6,355 bases of DNA, taken from NCBI GenBank assembly GCA_002328625.1, contig DCVC01000057.1, positions 1 to 6,355 on the forward strand, given 5' to 3'. How positions within the stretch are numbered: the first letter of the stretch is position 1; every line of letters starts with the position of its first letter. This document shows, in pieces, positions 1 through 6,147 of the stretch. Source of the stretch: Bacteroidales bacterium UBA2198 (lineage in GTDB: Bacteria > Bacteroidota > Bacteroidia > Bacteroidales > VadinHA17). Made by a program: the position numbers and the translations under genes. Under the pieces are notes generated by a model that saw only the letters and a program-made list of their open reading frames with translations, searched no databases and was not told the DNA's origin.

Positions 1-208
1 TATCACCTCTCAGGAACCATATTGTCTCATGGAACATCGATCTGGTAGCCATCTTTTTGGTGGTCAGTAAGGGATATCCTTCGCTGAGGTCATATTCATT
101 CTGGTATCCGAATAAGGAAATGATTCCGGAACCCTTACTTCCGCCCTTGAAATTTGAACGCCCTGAAGTCAGGATCGCTTTTGAGTGATCCAGGTATTGC
201 TGCGCCAT
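1..208 (-). CDS. thyA: Thymidylate synthase, N-terminal part (cut by window edge)
   Basis: Thymidylate synthase makes dTMP from dUMP using methylene-tetrahydrofolate, in the cytoplasm. Only the first 69 codons are present, starting at the ATG at 208 and running off the left edge. The translation begins MAQQYLDHSKAILTSG and continues through SLFGYQ, GYPLLTTKK, RSMFHE and IWFLRGD. These line up in order with the E. coli ThyA blocks SIFGHQ, GFPLVTTKR, RSIIHE and LLWFLQGD, so the family is clear. The folate-side Glu (E58 in E. coli) is kept in the HE pair. The loop that normally reads DRTGTGT, with the dUMP-phosphate arginine R21, reads GGSKGSG here and is two residues longer, so this is a divergent version. 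No Shine-Dalgarno sequence precedes the start, but a good Bacteroidota-type promoter lies about 33 bases upstream. The gene is divergent from the fic gene. The C-terminal catalytic Cys region is outside the window. Confidence 0.9.
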   Translation of the reverse strand, partial: MAQQYLDHSKAILTSGRSNFKGGSKGSGIISLFGYQNEYDLSEGYPLLTTKKMATRSMFHETIWFLRGD

Positions 209-240
209 TCTATAATGCTGTTTTTTAATTATTGTGTTGT

Positions 241-272
241 CAAAAATAGGCTTAATTTCTGTGAACCATCAA
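241..272 (-). promoter_or_regulatory. Bacteroidota-type promoter for thyA
   Basis: On the minus strand TATTTTTG (248 to 241) matches the Bacteroidota -7 consensus TAnnTTTG exactly. A TTG (272 to 270) lies 21 bases upstream of it, as expected for the -33 element. The -7 box is about 33 bases before the thyA ATG, which leaves a short leader. The match is by eye only. Confidence 0.55.
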
Positions 273-289
273 CCAATATGGTTTAAAGT

Positions 290-326
290 GCCGGTAAATT
301 ATTAACAGAGGGTGTTAATCGCCGGC
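290..326. repeat. Nested inverted repeat upstream of thyA
   Basis: ATTAACA (301-307) and TGTTAAT (313-319) form a perfect 7-bp inverted repeat around a 5-base loop. It is enclosed by GCCGG (290-294) and CCGGC (322-326). The structure marks the border between the AT-rich thyA promoter region and the GC-rich block to its right. It could be a terminator for leftward transcription through that block, an operator or an element end. There is no long T run to settle it. Confidence 0.5.
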
Positions 327-548
327 TACATTAGCCTGCAATTCCCGATTCTCTTCGTTCATCGGGACTTCGTCGCATTGCTCCTCGCGTGCAATCGTGC
401 AATAGTGCTTCCGCTTCTCACCTTCGTTTACCTGCGGTGAGCTTCGGCCTTCGGTCGTCGAAGTCGACCTACGGCTGACGAATTCGGCGAGCAAAGCGCG
501 GAACTGCGGCACCCTGCAAGGCAGGGCTCCTTGAATTCTTCGATCCAA
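327..548. other. GC-rich, hairpin-dense spacer of unknown nature
   Basis: This stretch is visibly richer in G and C than the rest of the window and is full of short perfect inverted repeats: TCCCGAT/ATCGGGA (343-349, 361-367), ATTGC/GCAAT (377-381, 391-395), CTCACC/GGTGAG (417-422, 436-441), GGTCG/CGACC (453-457, 465-469) and CCCTGC/GCAGGG (512-517, 521-526). A heptamer GTGCAAT is directly repeated at 389-395 and 397-403. Two minus-strand reading frames (315-548, 77 codons; 469-591, 40 codons) cross it, but neither resembles a known protein and I do not call them genes. Possible identities are a structured RNA, the remnant of a mobile element, or a dispersed intergenic repeat. The AT-rich stretch from 549 to about 632 shows nothing recognisable. 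Confidence 0.45.
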
Positions 549-613
549 TCCTCATTGCGTTTAGGACTTCACCCAAAATATCTGGTTTCATGGAAGATTA
601 ATGCATGAATTTA

Positions 614-645
614 ACTGTCTCATATTGAATTATTTTTTATCTTTG
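614..645 (+). promoter_or_regulatory. Possible promoter for fic
   Basis: TATCTTTG at 638-645 matches the Bacteroidota -7 consensus TAnnTTTG exactly. At the expected -33 distance only ACTG (614-617) is found, a weak match. If used, transcription would begin near 652 and the mRNA leader would contain the direct-repeat array at 657-752. A weaker TATTTTTA at 750-757 lies very close to the start codon. Confidence 0.35.
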
Positions 646-752
646 ACGCACAATAAACTAAAAATGACACAGCGCGATATACTAAAGATACATCAACACA
701 ATAAACTAGATATGACACATCATTAAATACTAAAGCAAGAACCTGATTATAT
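633..752. repeat. Direct-repeat array upstream of fic (24-bp phase, 48-bp unit)
   Basis: The tetramer ACTA recurs at 657, 681, 705 and 729, exactly 24 bases apart, each time heading a motif close to ACTAAAnATGACAC; the unit at 633-656 shares only its right end. Alternate units are most alike. The 23-mers at 649-671 and 697-719 agree at 21 of 23 positions, and the wider 39-base blocks 649-687 and 697-735 agree at 32 of 39. Read on the minus strand both 23-mers begin TGTGTCAT and end TTTATTGTG. Two explanations compete: an iterated operator in front of fic, or the end of an IS21-like insertion sequence, whose termini typically carry several repeated transposase-binding sites. Confidence 0.65.
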
Positions 753-776
753 TTTTAGTTTAAATAAGAAAACGAA

Positions 777-2297
777 ATGGCAACACCGTCAGAAAAATTA
801 GCAGAATCACTCAATGTGCTTAAAAAGTTGCAGGAAGATAATATCATTACAGCAATCAGGGCTAAAGATATCTCAAGGACTCATCGCGAAAGGCTGACTG
901 AAAACGATTTCATAAGAGAAGTAATAAAAGGATGGTATATTGTCTGCCGGCCAGGGACAGGACCCGGGGATTCTACTTCATGGTACACAAGTTACTGGGA
1001 TTTTTGTTCAGAGTACCTGAGGAGCAGATTTTCAAATAACTGGTGCCTCTCCCCTGAGGAATCAATTTCGATACATGCCGGTAACATGAGCATTCCCAAG
1101 CAATTACTTGTAAGGTCTCCTGAGGCTCAGAATAATCTTTTAAAACTACTATATGGGACCTCCATGTTAGAGGTCAGGTTGGGAATTCCTGAAAAAAATG
1201 AAATTGACACATTTAAAGGTATCAATATCTATTCACTTCCGAATGCCTTGATTTCCTGCTCTGAAAGCTATTATCAGCAGTTCCCGGGTGATATCCGCAC
1301 ATCATTATTTCTTATAAAAGATTCTTCTGAGATACTCAGGCCACTCCTGGAAGGAGGACATTCAGCAATAGCGGGAAGACTTGCCGGAGCATTTAGAAAT
1401 ATAGGTAAACCCGCCATTGCAGATAATATAATCGCTTCAATGAAAGCTGCCGGATATGACGTTAGAGAAAAAGATCCATTTGAGAAAAGTGCTCCGTTAA
1501 TGATATATGAAAAAGAGAGATCACCTGTTGTAATACGTATTAACGTATTATGGCAGCAGATGAGAGATGCAGTTATTAAAAACTTCTCCGGGGAACCAGA
1601 TATTTCAATAAGCACAGAGGAGTATTTAAAAGAAGTGGAAGAGATTTACAAGACGGATGCTTATAATTCTCTTTCAATTGAGGGGTATAAAGTATCTCAG
1701 GAATTAATTGAAAAGGTAAGAACAGGCAACTGGAAACCTGATGAATCAGATGCAGATAAAGAACATAAAGATGCGCTGGCTGCCCGGGGTTACTGGCAAG
1801 CTTTCCAAAGTGTGAAAGAGAGTATAAGAAAAATCCTAAACGGACAAAATGCAGGAGAAGTCGTCAATAAAGACCATGCTGATTGGTATAGGGAATTATT
1901 TGCACCAGGCGTTACTGCCGGTATTTTAAAGCCTTCTGATCTGGCAGGATATAGAAATGGTTCAGTTTTCATAAGTGAGTCAATGCATATCCCCACCGAC
2001 CCAGGCTCAGTCAGGGATGCTATGCCTGCATTTTTTGATCTTTTAGCAAAAGAGACGGAATCTTCTGTTAGAGCAGTTCTTGGCCATTGGATTTTTGTTT
2101 ATCTCCATCCTTATCCTGACGGAAATGGAAGAATTGCAAGATTTCTTATGAATACAATGCTGGCCTCCGGAGGTTATTCCTGGATAGTAATTCCGGTTGA
2201 AAAACGGGAACTTTATATGGAATCCCTCGAGAAAGCGAGTGTGGAGCAGAATATTGAACCTTTTGCTGCTTTTCTTGCAAGCCTTTCACGGAAGTAG
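777..2297 (+). CDS. Fic family protein (putative AMP transferase) with AbiEi-like N-terminal region
   Basis: Fic enzymes usually transfer AMP from ATP to hydroxyl groups of target proteins. The signature HPYPDGNGRIAR (residues 444-455) has every core residue: H444 catalytic base, D448 for Mg2+, N450, R452 and R455. SLSIEG (298-303) fits the inhibitory motif (S/T)xxxE(G/N), with E302 expected to contact R455. Because it lies N-terminal to the Fic core, this is a class II, self-inhibited enzyme that needs no separate antitoxin. Residues 1 to about 215 resemble the winged-helix and C-terminal region of AbiEi-type antitoxin/regulator proteins; I recall this two-part architecture of about 500 residues as an existing family, so the gene looks full length. 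An in-frame TAA at 765-767 leaves ATG 777 as the first possible start; there is no Shine-Dalgarno. The AbiEi-like part could bind DNA, perhaps the repeats just upstream. The protein target cannot be read from sequence, and some Fic proteins transfer groups other than AMP. Confidence 0.92.
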   Translation: MATPSEKLAESLNVLKKLQEDNIITAIRAKDISRTHRERLTENDFIREVIKGWYIVCRPGTGPGDSTSWYTSYWDFCSEYLRSRFSNNWCLSPEESISIHAGNMSIPKQLLVRSPEAQNNLLKLLYGTSMLEVRLGIPEKNEIDTFKGINIYSLPNALISCSESYYQQFPGDIRTSLFLIKDSSEILRPLLEGGHSAIAGRLAGAFRNIGKPAIADNIIASMKAAGYDVREKDPFEKSAPLMIYEKERSPVVIRINVLWQQMRDAVIKNFSGEPDISISTEEYLKEVEEIYKTDAYNSLSIEGYKVSQELIEKVRTGNWKPDESDADKEHKDALAARGYWQAFQSVKESIRKILNGQNAGEVVNKDHADWYRELFAPGVTAGILKPSDLAGYRNGSVFISESMHIPTDPGSVRDAMPAFFDLLAKETESSVRAVLGHWIFVYLHPYPDGNGRIARFLMNTMLASGGYSWIVIPVEKRELYMESLEKASVEQNIEPFAAFLASLSRK

Positions 2298-2311
2298 AAA
2301 TATATGTCATA

Positions 2312-2430
2312 GGCTTTATTTATAATAATGTACAATCTTTTTCCCACTCTTGCTCTCAAAATCTCTCCTTCAAAGAAATAAACAATCAACAATTTCCGGG
2401 AATACTGTTTAGCCATTGCGAAAAGCTGGC
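2312..2430. repeat. Dispersed repeat, copy A (downstream of fic)
   Basis: This 119-base segment begins 15 bases after the fic stop and matches copy B at 5943-6055 in the same orientation. The best part, from CTTCAAAGAAA (2368) to AAAGCTGGC (2430), agrees at about 54 of 64 positions with one single-base gap; the left part is weaker with small gaps. On the minus strand it holds an ATG (2416) and a 67-codon frame that runs into fic. I treat that frame as the repeat's content, not as a gene. Copy A ends inside the left arm of the palindrome at 2421-2441. Confidence 0.75.
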
Positions 2431-2441
2431 CCCCAGCTTTT
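2421..2441. terminator. Perfect 9-bp palindrome, possible terminator
   Basis: AAAAGCTGG (2421-2429) and CCAGCTTTT (2433-2441) form a perfect 9-bp stem with a three-base loop CCC. The A-run before and T-run after would suit a bidirectional intrinsic terminator, but the T-run is only four bases and the hairpin lies about 125 bases past the fic stop. Copy B of the repeat keeps only the left arm, so the right arm belongs to neighbouring, different DNA. Confidence 0.4.
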
Positions 2442-2456
2442 GCGGAGTAGGCTCTT

Positions 2457-2550
2457 CCCTGGCCACCGAATCCGCCGTCTGGCGGAGAAGTTGGAGCTAT
2501 CCAGACATGTTATGTCGGGACTTAACGCCCGGCCCTGTTTGGTGCCAGGG
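2457..2550. other. Compact folded element (predicted three-way junction)
   Basis: CCCTGGCCACC (2457-2467) pairs with GGTGCCAGGG (2541-2550) over ten base pairs with one bulged C. The closed region contains two perfect hairpins: TCCGCC/GGCGGA with loop GTCT (2471-2486), and GACAT/ATGTC with loop GTT (2504-2516). CGGG/CCCG (2516-2519, 2528-2531) offers a further alternative stem. It is GC-rich against AT-rich surroundings. It could be a structured RNA, a recombination site that folds as single strand, or a small non-autonomous element. I found no convincing pair of integron attC core sites. The stretch from 2551 to about 2670 shows nothing recognisable. Confidence 0.45.
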
Positions 2551-2672
2551 TTTAATTGATATTAACAATGTCAATCGAAGATTATAACAAGGTTGGTGGT
2601 AATTATCACCATCCGTCTCTATTCCAGTCAAATCTGTAATTCAAATCCTGATCAGCAAAACACGATTACACC

Positions 2673-2703
2673 TTTGCATTTTGTTCAGAAAAGGTTTAAC
2701 TTG
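2673..2703 (+). promoter_or_regulatory. Weak candidate promoter for the TIR gene
   Basis: TTTG (2673-2676) is followed after 20 bases by TAACTTG (2697-2703), an imperfect version of the Bacteroidota -7 box. The box would leave a leader of only about 15 bases. No stronger match was seen nearer the gene. Confidence 0.22.
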
Positions 2704-2723
2704 CATAAATTAATAGGCCTCAG

Positions 2724-5700
2724 ATGGCAAGTATAATAGAAGGATATAATTACGATATCTTTATATCCTACCGTCAGAAGGACAATAAGGGCGACAAATG
2801 GGTGAGTGAGTTTGTTGAAGCCCTTAAGACAGAACTCGAATCCACCTTCAAGGAGGATATCAATGTTTACTTCGACATAAATCTTCATGACGGACTGCTA
2901 GAAACACACGATGTTGATGAATCCCTGAGAGATAAGCTGAAATGTCTCGTTTTTATACCAATCATATCAAGAACTTATTGTGATCCCAAATCCTTTGCAT
3001 GGGAACACGAGTTTAAGGCTTTTATCGAGCAGGGTTCAAAGGACCAATTTGGCCTGAAAGTGAAACTACCAAATGGGAATGTGGCAAGCAGAGTATTCCC
3101 GATTATAATTTATGACCTTGATGAACCTGATGTTAAACTTTGCAATTCACTGTTGGGAGGTATGCTCAGGGGAATCGAGTTCATCTACAAGACCCCTGGA
3201 GTCAACAGGCCACTGAGAGCCAATGAGGATCATCCGCAGAACAATCTGAATAGAACATATTACCGTGATCAGATCAACAAAGTAGCCAATTCAATAAAGG
3301 AGATATTTACTGCACTTATTTACTATAGTCAGCAACTGACTGAAATTCCAAAGCTTGATTCTGAAGTTGGAGAGATTCGTATGCTTTATAAATCTTTAAA
3401 TGGCCGACTTCCCGATCTGGAAAAGGAATTGGCCCGGTTAATTAAAGCTGAAGACGAGAACGTGATTCTCATTGATTCAAATAGATGCATGGAAGTAATT
3501 TTAACCGATCTCTGTGAATTTGAACTTAAAAGACCAAGGGGGGATGAACCACCTGAAGGGATTATTGATGAACTTAACAGGGGTAAGAAAATACCTTCTC
3601 TCATTGCATCTTCAATGTACGATTTAAGTGTTTTAACAACCCGTGGTAAACATTCCAAAGATTTTTATCCCCATCAGGTGAAACCTGTCCTTAATACTCT
3701 TAATATTATTATCAGGTGGTATGTGGAGTATAAAAGTATAATTACTCCGTTAAAAGAAAATACTAAAAAACTAAAGAGACTGATAGAGGAGAAACCAGCG
3801 AAGGATATAAATCAAATAGAGATAAAACAAATAAGGAGAGGAAAATTTAGAGACCTAAAGATTTTTACAATCGTGGGGGTTTTTATTATCTCAGTATTTT
3901 TTATCACAATGCTGATTATAAATCAAAAGAAAAAAAATTATGCACGAAAAATTTTAATACCTGAAATACAGAAACTTGTTGATGAGAATTTCACACCACC
4001 GGCACAGGCATTTGAGCTGGCATCAGAAGCATTTGAAATCATCCCAAATGACACATTATTACTTTTTCTCTTCAATTTGATCTCAGAAAACATTACATTT
4101 TCTACCAGGCCTGAAGGTGCAAAAGTATATTGGAAAGATTATAATCACCCTGAGGATTCATGGAAGGAGATAGGGACAACACCTATTGAGAAAAAAAAGG
4201 TCCCTGTTGCTTACAAAAGAATTAAAATCGAAAAAGAGGGTTATGAAACCATTTTTCTTACTGGTTTCCATTTATTTGACAGTAGTAAGCCTTTGCTTTT
4301 AGATAGTATAGGTCTTCTGCCAGACAACATGGTACGTGTTCCCGAACGTACTAGTCAGATGCGAATCATTGGTCTTGAAAAATATCGTGGAAAAAAGGTT
4401 GGAGAATTCTTAGTAGATCGTTTTGAGGTTACAAATAAGGAATTTAAAGAATTTATTGATGCCGGGGGGTATTTTGAGCAAAGTTACTGGAATTACCCGA
4501 TATACAAGGAAGGAAGGGAAATATCCTGGGAATCTGCTATTTCAATTTTTATCGACAAAACAGGTAGACAAGGCCCGGCAAGCTGGGAAGCAGGTACTTA
4601 TAATGAAAGAAATGAAGGCCATCCTGTCGCGGGTGTATCATGGTATGAAGCAGCAGCTTATGCGGCTTATAAAGGAAAGTCTCTTCCCACGATATACCAT
4701 TGGAATGTCATTACTGAAACCAACAGAGGCGTGGAAATTATTCCATTAAGTAACTATTCTGGTATCTCCACGGACCCCGTGGGGAGTAAAGAAGGCTATA
4801 GCTCTTACGGGATTTATGACCTTGGAGGTAATGTGAGGGAATGGTGTTATAATGGAAATGGAATAAAGGGGGAATCATACATACTTGGAGGAGGGTGGAA
4901 TGATCCTACCTATTCTTTTAATGAAGCAGGAGTTCAACCTTCAATTGACAGGTCTCTATCAAATGGCTTCAGATGTATCAAACAGTTGCAAGTAGACTCT
5001 TCATTTAATTCTTTATCAGGCGATTTATTAGTTGCATTTCGGGATTACAGTAAAGAGACACCTGTTGATGATAGAATCTTCAATATTTTCCTTCGCCAAT
5101 ATGAATATGATAAAACGCCTTTGAATGCAAAAATTGTATTAACTGTTGATACAGGTACTTATATCACACAAAAAATTGTCATGGATGCAGGATATAATAA
5201 TGAACAATTAATTGTCTACCTGTTTTTACCGAGAAATGCGAAACCTCCTTATCAAACTGTAGTTTTTTTCCCTGGATCAAATTCCATTATCATGGATATT
5301 AAAAAAACCAACTACATGTATCAGGTTGATTTTATATGTAAAAGTGGCAGAGTTGTTGCTTATCCTATTTTGAAGGGGAATTATGAAAGGCCTGATGAAT
5401 TATACACTTCATATCCGGAAAGGACAGTATTTTATAAAGATCATGTAATTATGTGGCGAAGAGATATAGGACGCACCATTGATTACCTTGAAACCAGGGA
5501 TGATATATTATCAGATGAAATTGGATATTATGGCTTCAGCTGGGGAGGACGTATGGGAGGCCTTTTTCCAGCAGTGGAAAAACGCTTAAAAGTATTAGTC
5601 CTTCATGTAGGAGGTATGGGTATGTACGAAGCATTTCCTGAAGTCGATCCGATAAATTTTATTACAAGGATCTATCAGCCCGTTCTGATGCTCAATGGGA

Positions 5701-5876
5701 AATATGATATGGATTTCCCTGTTAACACCTCTCAGATGCCTATGTATAACTTTTTTGGGACTCCCGCAAAAGACAAAAAAATTATTATATACGATTCAGG
5801 TCACAGGGTGCCACGAATTGAGTTGATCAAAGAGACTCTTGCATGGTATGATAAGTACCTTGGACCAGTCAAATAA
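2724..5876 (+). CDS. TIR - membrane span - PEGA - FGE-fold - alpha/beta hydrolase fusion protein
   Basis: This 1050-residue protein has six parts. (1) A TIR domain, about 8-190, opens YDIFISYRQKD and has WEHEF, whose E96 fits the catalytic Glu of TIR NADases. (2) A helical region, about 195-370, whose RCMEVIL...CEFELKRP stretch recalls DUF4145 (uncertain). (3) One membrane span, about 380-399, with basic residues on both sides. (4) A PEGA domain, about 456-520, with the literal TRPEGAKVY. (5) An FGE/SUMF1 fold, about 536-753, with HPVAGVSWYEAAAYA, LGGNVREWC and NGFRC, but without the paired copper-binding Cys of true FGE, so formylglycine activity is unlikely. (6) An alpha/beta hydrolase, about 768-1050, with nucleophile GFSWGG (S939), D995 and H1027. 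Parts 3-6 match, from memory, the C-terminal half of a kinase family, with TIR in place of the kinase. An in-frame TAA at 2706-2708 makes ATG 2724 the first start. It stands alone with 426 and 271 bp spacers. Substrates are unknown. Confidence 0.93.
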   Translation: MASIIEGYNYDIFISYRQKDNKGDKWVSEFVEALKTELESTFKEDINVYFDINLHDGLLETHDVDESLRDKLKCLVFIPIISRTYCDPKSFAWEHEFKAFIEQGSKDQFGLKVKLPNGNVASRVFPIIIYDLDEPDVKLCNSLLGGMLRGIEFIYKTPGVNRPLRANEDHPQNNLNRTYYRDQINKVANSIKEIFTALIYYSQQLTEIPKLDSEVGEIRMLYKSLNGRLPDLEKELARLIKAEDENVILIDSNRCMEVILTDLCEFELKRPRGDEPPEGIIDELNRGKKIPSLIASSMYDLSVLTTRGKHSKDFYPHQVKPVLNTLNIIIRWYVEYKSIITPLKENTKKLKRLIEEKPAKDINQIEIKQIRRGKFRDLKIFTIVGVFIISVFFITMLIINQKKKNYARKILIPEIQKLVDENFTPPAQAFELASEAFEIIPNDTLLLFLFNLISENITFSTRPEGAKVYWKDYNHPEDSWKEIGTTPIEKKKVPVAYKRIKIEKEGYETIFLTGFHLFDSSKPLLLDSIGLLPDNMVRVPERTSQMRIIGLEKYRGKKVGEFLVDRFEVTNKEFKEFIDAGGYFEQSYWNYPIYKEGREISWESAISIFIDKTGRQGPASWEAGTYNERNEGHPVAGVSWYEAAAYAAYKGKSLPTIYHWNVITETNRGVEIIPLSNYSGISTDPVGSKEGYSSYGIYDLGGNVREWCYNGNGIKGESYILGGGWNDPTYSFNEAGVQPSIDRSLSNGFRCIKQLQVDSSFNSLSGDLLVAFRDYSKETPVDDRIFNIFLRQYEYDKTPLNAKIVLTVDTGTYITQKIVMDAGYNNEQLIVYLFLPRNAKPPYQTVVFFPGSNSIIMDIKKTNYMYQVDFICKSGRVVAYPILKGNYERPDELYTSYPERTVFYKDHVIMWRRDIGRTIDYLETRDDILSDEIGYYGFSWGGRMGGLFPAVEKRLKVLVLHVGGMGMYEAFPEVDPINFITRIYQPVLMLNGKYDMDFPVNTSQMPMYNFFGTPAKDKKIIIYDSGHRVPRIELIKETLAWYDKYLGPVK

Positions 5877-5942
5877 TAAAGTCTGTATATCATATTAATA
5901 AAAGTCCATCTTCATTCTGTTGATTGAGATCTGGAATTAATC

Positions 5943-6055
5943 GGCTTATTCTACAATAATATACAAGCTATTTTCTCACTCTCACTCACTGCTTCAAAGA
6001 AAATAACAATAAAGAATCTCCGGATATACTGCTTTAGCCATCGCGGAAAGCTGGC
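5943..6055. repeat. Dispersed repeat, copy B (downstream of the TIR gene)
   Basis: Second copy of the segment at 2312-2430, in the same orientation, starting 67 bases after the TIR stop. It ends at the same AAAGCTGGC, after which the sequences diverge. On the minus strand an ATG at 6041 matches the ATG of copy A. With one extra base at 6032 removed, it reads MAKQY followed by a pattern RxxxIVxFFE shared with copy A, so the repeat may descend from a coding fragment on the minus strand. The bases between 5877 and 5942 show nothing recognisable. Confidence 0.72.
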
Positions 6056-6090
6056 ATATTAATCCGGAATTAATTCTCGCAAACGTATAT

Positions 6091-6122
6091 TTAGCTCAAT
6101 TTCAAGATACTTTGTATCTTTA
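6091..6122 (+). promoter_or_regulatory. Weak candidate promoter for the ADP-ribosylglycohydrolase
   Basis: TATCTTTA (6115-6122) is one base off the -7 consensus TAnnTTTG, and TTAG (6091-6094) lies 20 bases upstream in the -33 place. It would give a leader of about 20 bases. The match is weak. Confidence 0.22.
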
Positions 6123-6147
6123 ACAAATAAACCAAAAGCATCAATAA

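Noticed and set aside
315..548. 77-codon minus-strand frame in the GC-rich spacer
   Set aside because: Low-complexity, charged composition with no recognisable domain, it overlaps several hairpins, and GC-rich DNA gives long open frames by chance.
469..591. 40-codon minus-strand frame starting MKPDILGEVLNAM
   Set aside because: Too short and without a recognised family or a good start signal; it crosses the border of the GC-rich block.
1274..1615. 113-codon minus-strand frame inside fic
   Set aside because: Antisense shadow of a strongly supported gene.
2213..2416. 67-codon minus-strand frame MAKQYSRKLL... as a gene
   Set aside because: It runs antiparallel into the end of fic, is short, and the matching frame in copy B is frameshifted, so it is treated as part of the dispersed repeat.
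2519..2526. Integron attC core site (ACTTAAC fits RYYYAAC)
   Set aside because: No partner GTTRRRY at a suitable distance on the same strand and no attC-like outer stem using it; the nearby GTTTAAT does not fit.
4423..4749. 108-codon plus-strand frame inside the TIR fusion gene
   Set aside because: It lies wholly within the FGE-fold coding region in another frame and has no recognisable features.
2724..5876. Annotation of this gene as a formylglycine-generating enzyme
   Set aside because: Only the fold is supported; the catalytic cysteine pair is missing and the domain is a minor part of a larger fusion.
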